A stretch of 64,000 nucleotides of DNA from Micromonospora profundi (GTDB lineage Bacteria > Actinomycetota > Actinomycetes > Mycobacteriales > Micromonosporaceae), in NCBI RefSeq assembly GCF_011927785.1, contig NZ_JAATJK010000001.1:434001-498000 (forward strand), given 5' to 3'. Both the position numbers and the translations under genes were made by a program. The notes under the pieces were generated by a model. The model saw only the letters and a program-made list of their open reading frames with translations. It did no database searches and was not told the origin of the DNA. This document shows positions 63,296 through 64,000 of this stretch, piece after piece (positions within the stretch are counted from its first letter, which is position 1; the number at the start of each line of letters is the position of its first letter).

Positions 63296-63937
63296 ATGAC
63301 GGGCAGGGTGGCAGCGGTGAACCTCGGCATCGTGACCGAGGCGAAGTGGGCCGGCGACGCGAGCGGTCGCAGCGGCATCGACAAGCGTCCGGTCGACGGG
63401 CCTGTGTTGATCAGTGTCGACGGGGTGGCCGGCGACTTCATCGCCGAGCGGGCCCATCACGGTGGCCCCGACCAGGCGGTCTACGCCTACGCGGAGGAGG
63501 ACGCCGCGTGGTGGGCGGCCGACCTGGGCCGTGCCATCGGGCCGGGTGGCTTCGGTGAGAACCTGTCCACGTACGCGGTCGACGTGACGGGCGCGGTGAT
63601 CGGCGAGAAGTGGCAGGTCGGCTCCGCCCTGCTCCAGGTCACCAAGCCTCGGACGCCCTGTACCACCTTCGCCGGATTCTGGGGCGTGCCGGATCTGATC
63701 CGGCGATTCACGGTGCGGGCCACGCCGGGGGCGTACCTGCGGGTGCTGCGCGACGGTGAGGTCGGCGCCGGTGACCCGGTGGAGGTGGTGGAGCGGCCCG
63801 GGCACGGGGTGACAATCGGCGAGGTGTTCCGGGCGACAAGCCTCGAGCCGGAGCTGCTGCCCCGGCTGCTGGAGGCACCCGACCTGCCGGAGTCGATCCG
63901 GGACAAGGTCCGCCGCCGTCTCGCCACCCGCAGCTGA
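63296..63937 (+). CDS. MOSC domain protein
   Basis: A 213-aa soluble protein of the YiiM type. Motifs: KRPVDGPVLISVDGVAGDFI, HHGGPDQAVYAYAEEDAAWW, GGFGENLSTYAVDVTGAVIG and the conserved cysteine in KPRTPCTTFAGFWGVPDLIR, which in MOSC proteins handles sulphur or binds molybdenum cofactor. ATG at 63296. Likely involved in detoxification of N-hydroxylated compounds, by analogy with YiiM/mARC; that is inferred. Confidence 0.92.
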   Translation: MTGRVAAVNLGIVTEAKWAGDASGRSGIDKRPVDGPVLISVDGVAGDFIAERAHHGGPDQAVYAYAEEDAAWWAADLGRAIGPGGFGENLSTYAVDVTGAVIGEKWQVGSALLQVTKPRTPCTTFAGFWGVPDLIRRFTVRATPGAYLRVLRDGEVGAGDPVEVVERPGHGVTIGEVFRATSLEPELLPRLLEAPDLPESIRDKVRRRLATRS

Positions 63938-63962
63938 CGTCCGCCGGAGCCGGCCGCTGTTC

Positions 63963-63988
63963 GGAGCGCCACTCGACGATGGCGCTCC
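63963..63988 (+). terminator. Terminator of the MOSC gene
   Basis: GGAGCGCCA at 63963-63971 pairs with TGGCGCTCC at 63980-63988 and is followed by TTTATTATCATT at the window end, an intrinsic terminator with a T-rich tail. Confidence 0.85.
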
Positions 63989-64000
63989 TTTATTATCATT

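Overview
The window comes from a high-GC actinobacterium, most likely a member of the Micromonosporaceae (Micromonospora or Salinispora type). The grounds are: GTG starts, purine-rich ribosome binding sites and very high GC; the gene orders radical SAM pair - rne - rplU - rpmA - obgE, nadD - rsfS - phosphatase - degV - comEA - comEC - holA and rpsT - lepA; an actinobacterial ileS T-box; and short dispersed palindromes of a kind I associate with this family. The genus is inference.

Layout. 1-4669: membrane protein with tandem repeats (cut by the window edge), ndk, an ECF41-type sigma factor with its AhpD-like partner, and a Tat-exported PhoD-like phosphatase. 4815-9053: T-box, ileS and an acyltransferase. 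9301-19802: membrane-anchored proline-rich protein, a two-gene radical SAM unit whose second gene appears to start at AUC, rne, lipoprotein, rplU, rpmA, obgE. 19870-33876: accessory and envelope genes (GNAT, small membrane proteins, a Holin-X/DUF3618 cluster, a broken glycosyltransferase, SRPBCC protein plus alcohol dehydrogenase, a CYP152-type P450, aminopeptidase N, an FAD monooxygenase beside a PadR regulator). 34013-37829: nadD, rsfS, phosphatase, degV and comEA, with two DnaA-box-like sequences ahead of comEA.

38627-51258: a 12.6-kb integrative element has inserted into comEC. The 5' part of comEC (37826-38644) and the 3' part (51218-52834) each end at a shared AACGT. Joining them there restores one 794-codon frame across the conserved ComEC segment. 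The element carries a large serine integrase at its left end; an FtsK/TraB-type translocase with a DUF2637/Spd-like membrane protein, the dsDNA-transfer type of actinomycete conjugation; a small HTH (Xis-like) gene; zinc-finger/HNH proteins; and several unrecognised small genes. There are no phage structural genes. Two winged-helix proteins, each 226 aa, each contain a cluster of helically phased palindromes inside the coding region just after the DNA-binding domain. One cluster is next to a perfect DnaA box. This looks like replication initiators with the origin inside the gene. A tandem array of 10-bp repeats near the translocase gene is a candidate transfer site.

52835-64000: holA, a small membrane protein, rpsT, a phosphotransferase, a DUF4240 protein, lepA, two tandem-duplicated GlsB/YeaQ-type membrane genes with matching SigB-like promoters, a three-gene sugar ABC importer and a MOSC protein.

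How they work together: much of the chromosomal part is translation, ribosome assembly and RNA processing (ileS, rplU, rpmA, obgE, rsfS, rpsT, lepA, rne). The element is a self-contained integrate, excise, replicate and transfer unit that currently disrupts the DNA-uptake channel gene. All family assignments are from reading translated sequence; no database search was run.
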